NCBI GenBank assembly: GCA_004369045.1
Contig: ML213503.1
Span: 1,831,121 to 1,895,120 of the forward strand
Direction: 5' to 3'
Source of the DNA: Heliocybe sulcata
Lineage: Eukaryota; Basidiomycota; Agaricomycetes; Gloeophyllales; Gloeophyllaceae
Length of the DNA: 64,000 bases
The translations under genes and the position numbers were made by a program. Below are positions 35,740 through 45,168 of this stretch, one piece after another. Under the pieces are notes generated by a model that searched no databases, had not been told where the DNA came from, and was given only the letters and a program-made list of their open reading frames with translations. Numbering within the stretch: position 1 is the first letter of the stretch; each line of letters opens with the position of its first letter.

Positions 35740-36943
35740 GCCTCCGTGTGGGGTATCACTGGTCCAAACTGCAAACTTTGTTAAGGCAGAAATCACTAGG
35801 TCAGCGCAGATACGTACACTTTGTTGATGAGATGATGGAACTTTGCCTGAAAGGCGGAAGTCATGATGTTGGAGCTGCCTGCGATCAGGAACCCTTGCGT
35901 AATGAGCACTATAGATGCGGCATCGATGCGGAATATGACGCTTGACGACTATGCTCGACTCCAGCACCCCCAAAAGCTACTGACATGCCGAGTGAGTCTT
36001 CCGTATTCATTCATCATGCTCTACCGAGAGAACATCGCGAACAAAACAGAGACGTAGCCAGCGTACCTCTAGAATGCCACAAATGCAACGTCTTCCGGCA
36101 AGGATTTCATTTGCGGAGCCACCTGAGATGCCTCAGAACTCGTTCGGCTCACTGGCGATATGTGTGCGGACGAAGCGATGCTTCAATTCGATATGAGGCC
36201 CACGCGACATGAAGCCATTCATTGAAACGCCCGACGCACGTACGTTTGCATCCGTCTCTCGAAGCCAGGAAGCTTTCTCCTATGATCGCTGGGAAGGCGA
36301 AGCATGCTTTTCACCATTGACAAGGTCATCGGGCGACACCACCCATCTCCGGCTCAGTGACCTCAAGACTGGAAAATAAGTTCCATCCGATACAGTTTCG
36401 GCTTGTCGACTCCTCTTACGATAGGAAGCAAGGACGAAATGAAGGCTCCTATTGTAAAGCACCATATGCTTTAGACATAATTAGCCTTCGCCACTGTACA
36501 CGCATAAATCCATGTGCAATATCTCATCAATAATTACATGAGAGTCCAGCCTTGCAGACAAGATATGAATGCCTCGCGGAAGTTTCATGTCGCGCTTCTG
36601 CTTCTTCCATTCAAAGTCAAGACAAGCGGCGAAGGACTGCACCCGCCGCGAGCGTAATTATCCCCGACACCGCCACCGGGCCGCCCCCTTCCCTCCACGG
36701 AAAGCGTCGGTATTCCACGTGGAGCCACAGCGTTACATAAACGCGATCGATTCCGTCAAAAAGTTGAATCACGTGGCTATGACCTCCTAACTATCTGCGT
36801 TCGCTTTTCTTCTTTCTCGTTTTTGCTCTGCACTACTTATTTTTGCTGTCTGCGTGCTTGTCTCTTCTCGGCTTTACTTGCTGCTGCTGTTATCTACTAG
36901 CATCTCCTTAATTGTTTATTTCACAAGTGGATATCGCCCAAAG
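35740..36943. other. Accessory region and PRPP synthetase promoter; no supported gene
   Basis: Short, fragmentary frames. One near 36070-36200 has a degenerate zinc-finger look (CHKCNVFRQGFHLRSH) but lacks a full C2H2 pattern. The last 150 bp before 36944 are T/C-rich (TTTTCTTCTTTCTCGTTTTT) as in promoters of expressed fungal genes. Confidence 0.4.
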
Positions 36944-38308
36944 ATGCTTAACGGTACTGGGATTAAACTATTCAGTGGTGCGTGAGCTGGCTTGTGATGG
37001 TGGCCGTGTGCCATGGCGTGCTGACGCTGCTTTCTTACTGGGTACCATAGGCACCAGCCATCCTGAGCTCGCTGAAGTCATCGCAAGAAGGTGCGTGCTA
37101 TTTCTCCCGAGCGCGTGATCGACGTTAACATATCGGGGTCGTAGGCTCGGTATCCCACTCTCTAAAGCCCAAGTCTCCCGCTCTGGTATCGGCGAAACGC
37201 AACTTCGAATAGCTGAATCAGTGCGCTCCGAGGATGTCTACATTATCGCCTCTCCCTCCCCTTCCGTCTCACCGTCCGCGACCTCGGTCAACACCACCCT
37301 CATGGAGCTCTGCATTATGATTCACGCCTGTAAAATCGCCAGCGCAAAACGGATCACCGCGGTATTGCCGTTATTTATGTACGCTAGACAAGACAAGAAG
37401 GACAAGAGCCGTGCGCCCATTACGGCGAAGCTGGTGGCTAATATGATCCAAAAGAGTGGATGCGACCATGTCATTGTAAGCAACGGCCACTATTGACGTA
37501 CCGGAAGCCACTAAGGCCCGTCTTTGTCGTGTGAAGACCATGGACCTGCATGCCTCACAAATACAGGGATTCTTCGACGTCCCAGTTGACAAGTACGTGT
37601 CGTAGCAGGCTCTGCAGTACCCAGTGGCTCATCGCAAACGTTTTATTCCGCAGCGTGAGTAGCGCCCATCAATCAGTTATTATAGACTGACCTTCACACG
37701 TGGTCGTTGTGATCACCGACCGTCGCCCACAAAGTTATACGCGGAGCCGTCGGTCATTCAGTATATCCGCTCGAGCTTTGATACGAAAGATGTGGTAATT
37801 GTGTCACCGGATGCTGGAGGCGCTAAACGGTGCGTTGTCCAGGCGCGCAAGTATGGCAATGAGAGCTAACACCTCCCGCAGAGCCACATCCATGGCAGAC
37901 CGGCTAGGCGTCGACTTCGCGCTGTTCCACAAGGAACGAAAGAAGGCCAACGAAGTCTCGCGGATGGTGCTGGTAGGCAGTGTGACCGGGAAAATTGCCA
38001 TACTCGTGGACGACATGGCAGACACCTGCGGCACACTGTGCTTGGCGGCCCAGCATCTTTCAGAAGCCGGGGCTGCGAAGATCTATGCTTTCGTAACGCA
38101 TGGGATTCTGAGCGGGAACGCGCTGGAGAAGCTGGAGAAGAGCGCGCTGGAGAAGCTTGTGGTCACGAATACACTGCCGCAAGCAGAGAACGTGGAGCGG
38201 TGCAGTAAGATTGAGGTGATAGACATTGGGAATGTGCTGGGAGAGGTAATTAGGCGGAGTCACTACGGGGAGAGCGTGTCGAAGCTATTTGACGAAGTCC
38301 CATACTAA
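36944..38308 (+). CDS. Ribose-phosphate pyrophosphokinase (PRPP synthetase)
   Basis: Makes PRPP from ribose-5-phosphate and ATP for nucleotide, histidine and tryptophan synthesis. The start reads [12 protein letters not shown], joined to [18 protein letters not shown]. Conserved blocks: [20 protein letters not shown] (ATP site), [19 protein letters not shown] then [26 protein letters not shown], and the PRPP-binding [13 protein letters not shown]. It ends FDEVPY. Exon joins: AGT G|GC ACC; GTC ATT|ACC ATG; AAA CG|A GCC. Between 37592 and 37735 the motif VDNLYAEP needs one extra C, which stands alone at 37654 between perfect splice sites. The gene lies between two mobile-looking repeats and looks functional. 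Confidence 0.92.
37654..37654 (+). other. Candidate single-nucleotide exon
   Basis: Upstream exon ends GTT GAC AA (37592), donor GTACGT. An acceptor CCGCAG ends at 37653, then a single C, then donor GTGAGT at 37655, and the next exon starts TTATACGCG (37735). AA + C + TTA TAC gives Asn-Leu-Tyr, the conserved VDNLYAEP. The alternative is one 138-nt intron from donor 37597, giving VDKYLYAEP. Confidence 0.6.
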
Positions 38309-38501
38309 AGATCAGGGTAAGATGGAAGTTACGGGATAGAGGTCTAATGGACTTGGCGAGATGCCGTGTATTTTACTCGAGGATTTCCCGGTGATGGGAG
38401 GCAGAGGGAAATGATGATTAGAACTAAATGGGCCATAGGCCGAATTAGAAGTGTGATGCGGCGGGGCCGAGGCTCAAACAAGCCCGGTACGCGGGTGCAG
38501 A
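38309..38501. other. 3' flank of PRPP synthetase with target duplication
   Basis: Short intergenic stretch. It ends with TGCAGA (38496-38501), repeated at 39360-39365 on the far side of the transposon. Confidence 0.5.
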
Positions 38502-39359
38502 CAGGACCCCCGATAATAGGTATCGATGCCTGATCGCGGTCCGGACAAAAAATCGGTCACCCAGACGCAAATGCCTGATTTTATCCGGACAAAACGGCCG
38601 AAAACTGCTTGAACGCCTGTTTCATTGTCCGGACAAATCACGGCCATAATCTATAAGCCTGATGCGTAGTCCGGACGAAGGCTTGTTGGTGCAGTCGGCA
38701 GGCGTACTGTGGTTATCGTGTCTGACTCGGTGACGCAAGGTTCGCATCTCACGTAGTGTATTTCTTTTCGTTGTATGGTGTCCCATACAGATTTCTTTTC
38801 TCTTTCATTCTTGAGTACTACGAGTCAGCTTATATATAGTATGCTAAGTTGATAATGATATACTATTGACAATCAAAGTGGTCATATACAATATGAAAAC
38901 AAGCTAGCAATAGTGCTGGGTAGTGTGCTTTCTGTACAGTATCCATGGACATCCGAACGTGTAGCTCACAAGTCCTAGCAGCCGTCACTGAATTAGAGAA
39001 GTTACGCGCCCGCTATCGATGGGCACGGAACAAGGATGGGGATGGTGGGCACGAGTAGTAGGATGGTTACCTAACGAGTGTATGTTTGATTATGGGCATA
39101 TAAACCCGTTGCATCGCTCAGAGAACGCTAGAAATCACTTCTATAGACGATTTATAGCTTTTGAAACGCCTGATCCGGGAATCCGGACGGAAAACTGGGC
39201 TGAGGCCTAAGCCCGAAGTCCGGACAAATGGCCTCGAAATCTCGGACCCCTGATCTAATCCGGACAAAAACAGCCGATTTTTGGAAAATTTATCCGGACA
39301 AAATTCCAAAATTTTGGAAATCCGGGATCAGGCATCGATACCTATTATCGGGGGTCCTG
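38502..39359. mobile_element. 858-bp non-autonomous DNA transposon
   Basis: Perfect 34-bp terminal inverted repeats (38502-38535 and 39326-39359), each beginning CAGGACCCCCGATAATAGG on its own strand. Flanked by a 6-bp direct repeat TGCAGA (38496-38501, 39360-39365), which looks like a target-site duplication. There is no transposase frame. Next to each end lie four direct copies of a roughly 40-bp unit with TCCGGAC (38540, 38584, 38628, 38670; 39182, 39219, 39259, 39292). The CAG ends recall hAT elements, but a 6-bp duplication is not hAT-like, so I leave the superfamily open. Perfect ends suggest recent insertion. Confidence 0.88.
38693..38765 (+). other. tRNA-like sequence inside the transposon
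   Basis: TGGTGCAGTCGG resembles a pol III box A and GGTTCGCATC resembles box B, about 45 bp apart, with GTGC/GTAC able to form a D-stem. The anticodon and T stems do not pair properly, so it is not a working tRNA. It may be a relic or a SINE-like head. Confidence 0.3.
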
Positions 39360-39365
39360 TGCAGA

Positions 39366-39942
39366 CGGGCGGGGCGGTGACTGTCAGAGTGGAATGGGGC
39401 GCCGCGATCGGCAGCACGAATACATGGCAATGGGCTCCGGGGGAACCGCCGAGTCCGTGATGACGGCCGGAGCCAGATCTGGCGATCGAATGGCCAAGAA
39501 AGGAAAGATGTGACAGAGCCGGTAGACTGGGACGGAATCTTGAGCTTCTGTGATCCAAACAAGTCCTCCAATCGCACTCTCCCATACGCTCCCTTGTCAA
39601 GCCGCCGCTTCTTTTTCGCCTCTTTCCCTTGTGCGTGCATCAAGCCCGTCGTTGCTGTGCTCGCTGGCCTCCACGTCCTCCCCTGCCCTCTCGTCGTCGC
39701 ACACAGCGCCCAAGGCCACTACCGCCACCTACACGACCGCCGTAATATCATCCAATTAGATCATCCGCTTCCCTCCCGGTCTCCCATCCCCATCACTCGC
39801 TCTTCCCGACAGACGCCTCCCAAAAAGCACCGGTCCCCATCGTTTCATGTCTGCTAATTGACATTCATCGCTGCGTTCGACACCAGGTCACCCTAACAGC
39901 AGTATTCTATCCTTGGGCGATGCGAGGCTCAGCACTCGTATC
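39366..39942. promoter_or_regulatory. Upstream region of the Ime2/Crk1 kinase gene
   Basis: About 580 bp. The part from 39560 to 39900 is strongly C/T-rich on the plus strand, as in leaders and promoters of fungal genes. No TATA box or RNA gene seen. Confidence 0.4.
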
Positions 39943-42900
39943 ATGTTCCAACCTGAAATCCATGTTCATCAGCAGACATTCTTGCAGAACCAGCCCTACA
40001 GCGGAGCCAACACCGTCATCCCACATGCACATATCATCTCCCATGTTCCGACCCATGCCCAGGCCGTCCACCCTCAGCCGCAACAACCGCAGGCCCAATC
40101 TGCCCAGCAGCCGTCGAATCGGCCAGCGCCGCAGCAGACGGCGCAGAAAGAGCCTGTCATTGTGGACGGAATCCCGTCTATTACTCTGCGCGGCAGTGAG
40201 ATCCTCATCGGGGACTCCAATAGCAGTGAGTATATCCTGATTCATCTCATGAAAGACGTCTATTCACGCGTATCGTTGCCTAGGGTCGGCGCGTTCGTAC
40301 ACACCTCTCAAAGTCGTGGGCGATGGATCGTTCGGTACGGTCTGGCTATGTGATTGGCATGGGCCGTTACCCCCCAATACGCCGTTATCGGCCATGCAGT
40401 GTGGTGCTGGGGCGCGGCCGGAGTGGACCGGAAAGCGACTGGTAGCGGTAAAGAGGATGAAGAAGAAGTGGGAGGGTGGATGGGAGGAGTGCAGGAAGCT
40501 GAAGGAGCTGGAGGTACGTTCTTCTACTCATGTTGCTGGCTCATGACGTGATTTTGTATGGATTACAGTCGCTACGAGCGATTTCTTACCACCCGAACAT
40601 TATACCCCTGTACGACGCTTTCCTGCTTCCGACGTCCAAGGAGCTCTACTTCGTGTTTGAGTCGATGGAGGGCAACTTGTACCAGCTCATCAAGTCACGC
40701 AAGGGACGACCGCTTGCGGGTGGTCTGGTGTCCTCCATCTTCAAACAGGTGGTGTCAGGTCTTCACCACATCCATGCGTCTGGCTACTTTCATCGCGACA
40801 TGAAGCCGGAAAACCTTCTGGTGACTACGACAGGCTTGTATGACTACACTTCGGTGTCTCCTGTTGCACCGGCAAACGCTCCCATGGAGAAGGATGTCGT
40901 GGTCATTGTCAAGCTGGCGGACTTTGGCTTGGCCCGCGAGACCAAGTCGAAGCCCCCATACACAGAGTACGTGTCTACGCGGTGGTATCGTGCCCCCGAG
41001 GTCCTGTTGCGGTCGCGAGATTACTCCAACCCAGTGGACATGTGGGCGCTGGGAACGATCATGGCGGAATTGGTCAACTTACGTCCTCTCTTCCCGGGGC
41101 AGGGAGAGATAGACCAGGTTGCGAGGATCTGTGAGGTGCTTGGTGATCCTGCCCATGATTATGGTCACGATGCCAGAGGGAAGTCGATCGGAGGTGGTCG
41201 GTGGTCTCGGGGTGTCAAGATGGCCAAGGGTGTAGGCTTCTCGTTCCCAAAGGTTCGTTCTATCTATGACGTTATCAGATAATGTCGTGTCATTGTGGAG
41301 AGTGGGCGCTGATGCTTTTGTATAGGTCAACCCGAAAAACATCTACGCCCTTTTTGACCAATCCGTTCCCGTCAAGCTCGTTGACTGTATCGCGGATCTA
41401 CTAAAGTATGATCCAGATGTGCGGCTGACGTCGCAGCAATGCGTCTCGCATCCATATCTCGTCGAGACTACACCGAAGAATAATCCTCCTATACCAAGCC
41501 TTATATATGCTCCCACACAGCCTACCAACACTAAACCCGCTATCGGTAATGCTAACCTTAATGGTGTTCTGGTCAACGGACACCCCCAGCCTGTAAGACA
41601 GGGCAGTCTACCTTCTGTCGCACCTCGGAACGTGCCTCCATCCCACTCACATTCCCCCGCGCATGCGAAGCCGGCGTTCGATGCTTCCTTGCAACACCTC
41701 CGTCCCCAGCAACCTCCTCATGTCTCCATACCAGATGTGGCATCCAGTCACCGCTCATCATTCTACCCTTCTGCCTCATCGTCATCGTCTACTCCCTCGC
41801 AAGGGAATTCCCACTATGCGCAGGAGTTGCACGATTACGCCCATTCTGCCGAGACTCTCAATCTTGATGTGAATGGTCGTCTGGCTGTTCCCAACCCCAG
41901 TGCTATGTCCTCGTCTGTATACTCGTTTGGCGAAGGCGGCGGCGATCGTGTGGCGAACGCGAACAGCTGGATGGAGGCACAGGGCCAACATGCGGCGAAC
42001 GGGTGGCCTATGGATGTATCTTCGCCTCAACACGAGTATGCTCCTGGTCAGCCTATGGAGATTCATCAGTCTCCCATGGCACAAGAGTATCCGACTCGGC
42101 CCCTCGACGAAGATGGTATCATGCAAGTTCAGCCTCCTCAGGGCAACAAACTCGGCAGCAAGCTCAATGCATTCGGGTTTGGCAAGAAGTCGAGCAAGTG
42201 GAGTCTTGGGATGTTTGGCAGTCATGGCAACAGCGACAAATCGACTATCCTGACACCCGTGGACGAAGTGAACCCGATGCCTGTAATCGACTCGCATTCA
42301 GCGTCTCTCAAGCGCTCTCAATCTTCTAGCACCGACAGCCGGTCGCTAGATTCGCCAAGTGTCAGCGAACCTCCAGGTCTCGGCTTGGACCCGAAGAAGG
42401 TTAAAGAAGAGGCGAAGCGCAGCTTACAGGAGGCTGAGAAGCAACGACGCGAGTTGGCTAAGAGGATGCAGCGGGAGCAAGCCCGTGCTGTCATGCAGAA
42501 GCGTAACCAAGTACTCATGCAGCAGTCTGGGCAAGACCTCGAGTGGAAGTCGAGTAACGCTGCGCACCTGCTGCAAGGGGATGGTACCCTCGGCCGAGGT
42601 AGCAAGGGCAAGGTGCCTGCACCAGGGTCCCACAGGCAGCAAACGTCGGGAGGGCTGGGATCGCCAACGATCAACGCAGCTGGTGCCAGGTTCGGGCCTT
42701 CTGATAGCTCCTCCCTTGGCGATTGGCGACGCGATAGCGAACGGTTTGCTAAGGCTCGGAGGAGAGACTGGGATGACGACCATTCCATGTCATCTTCTGA
42801 TATGCACAGCAGTCTGGGCCGCATGTCAGTCATCTCATTCGCTACTGTGGACAGCGATCCTGGTCCAATGCGAGGTGTGCGCTCAAGACCTAGTCTCTTT

Positions 42901-43470
42901 GGCATCGACAGGATGACCTCCACATCGTCCCTACGTACTTCCTTTGGCGACGACGCGTTTCCGGGCTCGCCTCGCTCTTCGAACTCATTGTCTCTGGAGC
43001 AGGAACTGGCGCAAAACTTTCATTTGCGAGCGTCGATGGATCCGGGCATGGTCAATGTTGCATTACCCAGCACTACGTCTCCGCCACCTATGCGATCGTT
43101 GTCACTATCTCCAACAGGAGCCCGGCCCGCATATATTCCGATGCCGCCATCTATACAGACGCAACATCTACAAGCGCCCAACGGCGCTTTCGGATTGGGT
43201 GGCCAGGTCGCTGGGCATCCGCCGAGTCCTGGTCAGGCTCCCAAATCTGCCATCAATCCTATGTTCAACGTCAAAGTAGTAAGTACATGTATCATGTGTT
43301 ATGACTGCTCTCTCACGTCATAATAGCCGCCACTGCCGTCACCCTCACCGTCATCCGAATACCCCTCACCACTATCACTACCCTCCTTCGCACACCTCGA
43401 GGCTGTTGCGGAAGGAGAGTATCCACCCCTATCACCAATGTCCTTCACCAGCCCAGAAGATGTGCCATAG
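39943..43470 (+). CDS. Ime2/Crk1 (RCK family) Ser/Thr protein kinase
   Basis: CMGC kinase of the MAK/ICK/Ime2/Crk1 group, linked in fungi to meiosis, mating and morphogenesis. A Gln/Pro-rich N-terminus (MFQPEIHVHQQTF) precedes the kinase domain. Motifs: GDGSFGTVWL, VAVKRMKKK, HRDMKPENLL, ADFGLA and the dual-phosphorylation TEY in YTEYVSTRWYRAPEVLL, then YSNPVDMWALGTIMAEL and LFPGQGEIDQVARI. Kinase inserts occur after WHGPLPPN and before VKLADFGLA. A roughly 640-residue disordered tail follows, with a Lys/Arg/Glu-rich coiled segment (KKVKEEAKRSLQEAEKQRRE). The last exon ends SFTSPEDVP. First in-frame ATG used. The long tail is usual for Crk1-like kinases. Confidence 0.9.
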
Positions 43471-44030
43471 TCCGACTCTTCTCCCTCTCACCCTCATTTC
43501 CTTGATCTTATTTAAGCATTTCTTCGTTTCTTGCTCTGACCATCTCTGTTACAACTTGCTCGCTTTCCTCTGGTCAACGCATCTCAGTGCCCGCAAACAC
43601 TCTTTATTTACTTGCTCTAGCCATTGCACATCACCAGCATCAACATACCTCTCACATTCACTCAAGCATCACCCTTTCCCCTGCCGGCTAGGGAGGGATT
43701 GCGCATCTTGCACTAGCAGCCCTCCACAGCCTGCGTCTTGCCTTCCTCTCACGCTACCCGTCTTGTTGGCTTCCCCTTCACGAGTACCATACTGTTTACT
43801 ATTTCCACTAACTGCTTATGGGAGGACTCATACTAGTAGACACTTTGTATTATTACCACACAGCTGTGTCCGTCAGAATAAAATGCGGAACCGAAAAACA
43901 GCAAATTTCGTGTGGTCCAGGCTGAACCGAAGTCGGATACCTTTGTGTCCGAACGGCCCTTCCTGTTAGGATATTCATGGTTCACGGTCCGCGTTCCAGA
44001 GGATCGAACACACCCTCTCCAAAACTTCGC
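43471..44030. other. Intergenic, convergent 3' ends
   Basis: About 560 bp between the kinase gene and the convergent NDUFS6 gene. The first 300 bp are C/T-rich and continue an open frame that is only a shadow. No RNA gene or repeat seen. Confidence 0.4.
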
Positions 44031-44918
44031 CTAACTTGTGTGACGATGATGAATTCCACAGGATCTGCGTAAGAATGGATCAAAGTGTATAACATAACCC
44101 TCCACCATCATCGGACCTGCCAACAAATTGACCGGTCGCACGGTCGAATTGCATCTGCCGAAACCACGCGGAGAAGGCCCGTATCGAACGAAGAGACCAA
44201 GATTGTTTCCGAGAGTCAAGCTACCGAACATGCTATCTAATGATCATGTCCGTGATGCGGTGCTTGTTCGTAACGCAATCCACTGGCAACAAGATGAGTT
44301 TACGGCTTAAAACTCGTAGCGATGGGTGTTACGCACCAATAACTTGGGTTAACAAGGGGATGATAGCAAGTCAACAGAAGTCCCAAACGACATGAGTGAA
44401 CTGGACGTACCCGCAAGGATGCGCACCCTGCTGGTCCTGTCGCTCAGGGATCAGTATCAAAGACTCGACTAACTAGATTGATTAAACTCACTAGGTTGAT
44501 GAAGATCCTTGGGTGGCCCAGAGGGCCGCCTCCTGAACAAGTGGCAAACGGTATGCTACAGGCTTCATACATCCGACAAGCGCGCGAACATACCTCCATC
44601 ACAAACAGCCTTCCGCCCCGACACAATCCGAACGGGCTCCTCATTAATCATGGCCATCGCGCTCAAGGGATTGGGCTGCAACTCCATCTTCGTCTGCTCA
44701 AAACGCGGTCCAGAATGACCCTGGGGCCGTGTACGCTGGCTGGTGGACCATGGTTTAACGGAGTTGGGAGCTTGAGGAGCGGTTTCAGCTAACGATTGCT
44801 GAGAAGGAGCATCTGGCTTTGCAGCGGGGACACTCGAGTTGGTAGAAGACGTCGAGGCCGCGCGCGCTATTTGCACAGCGCTAGAGTTGAGTCGGGAAAC
44901 CAGCCGTCGACTGAGCAT
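44031..44918 (-). CDS. Complex I 13-kDa zinc subunit NDUFS6
   Basis: Zinc-binding accessory subunit of mitochondrial NADH:ubiquinone oxidoreductase. The N-terminus MLSRRLVSRLNSSAVQIARA is a mitochondrial presequence. Conserved blocks are RFEQTKMELQPNPLSAMAMI, NEEPVRIVSGRKAVCDGG, GGPLGHPRIFINL and QQGAHPCG. The last exon, after a rather long intron of about 340 nt, reads SCGIHHRHTS; its CxxC completes the zinc site, but the residue before CG is Ser rather than the usual Tyr, so this exon is less sure than the rest. The start at 44918 is the first in-frame ATG. Confidence 0.85.
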
Positions 44919-45168
44919 CGTTGTCTTTCCCAAGTCCTCTCAACGTCGGCGCTCTTCGAGGCGGGAACAGCGTGTGAACTAGACATGTGATTGCATTGCC
45001 ACCATCGGTGAATTGTGGCTGAGTAAGACGTTCCATGAGCACGATCTGAGGTGTAATGAAAACTGAGATTGAGACATTCTAAGGTACAAGTACAACAATA
45101 TCTATGCTACATTACTGCTGCTACAAAGTAATCATACATTGCTTTTCTTAGTCCATTTGCTTCGTTTT

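Noticed and set aside
35568-35945. 125-residue frame across the right arm of the fold-back element as a gene
   Set aside because: It covers an inverted repeat and has no domain; similar residues on the left arm come from the DNA repeat itself.
43301-43969. Long open frame rich in His, Pro and Ser downstream of the kinase
   Set aside because: It starts inside the kinase gene in another frame and reflects C/T-rich composition; the true kinase exon ends at 43470.
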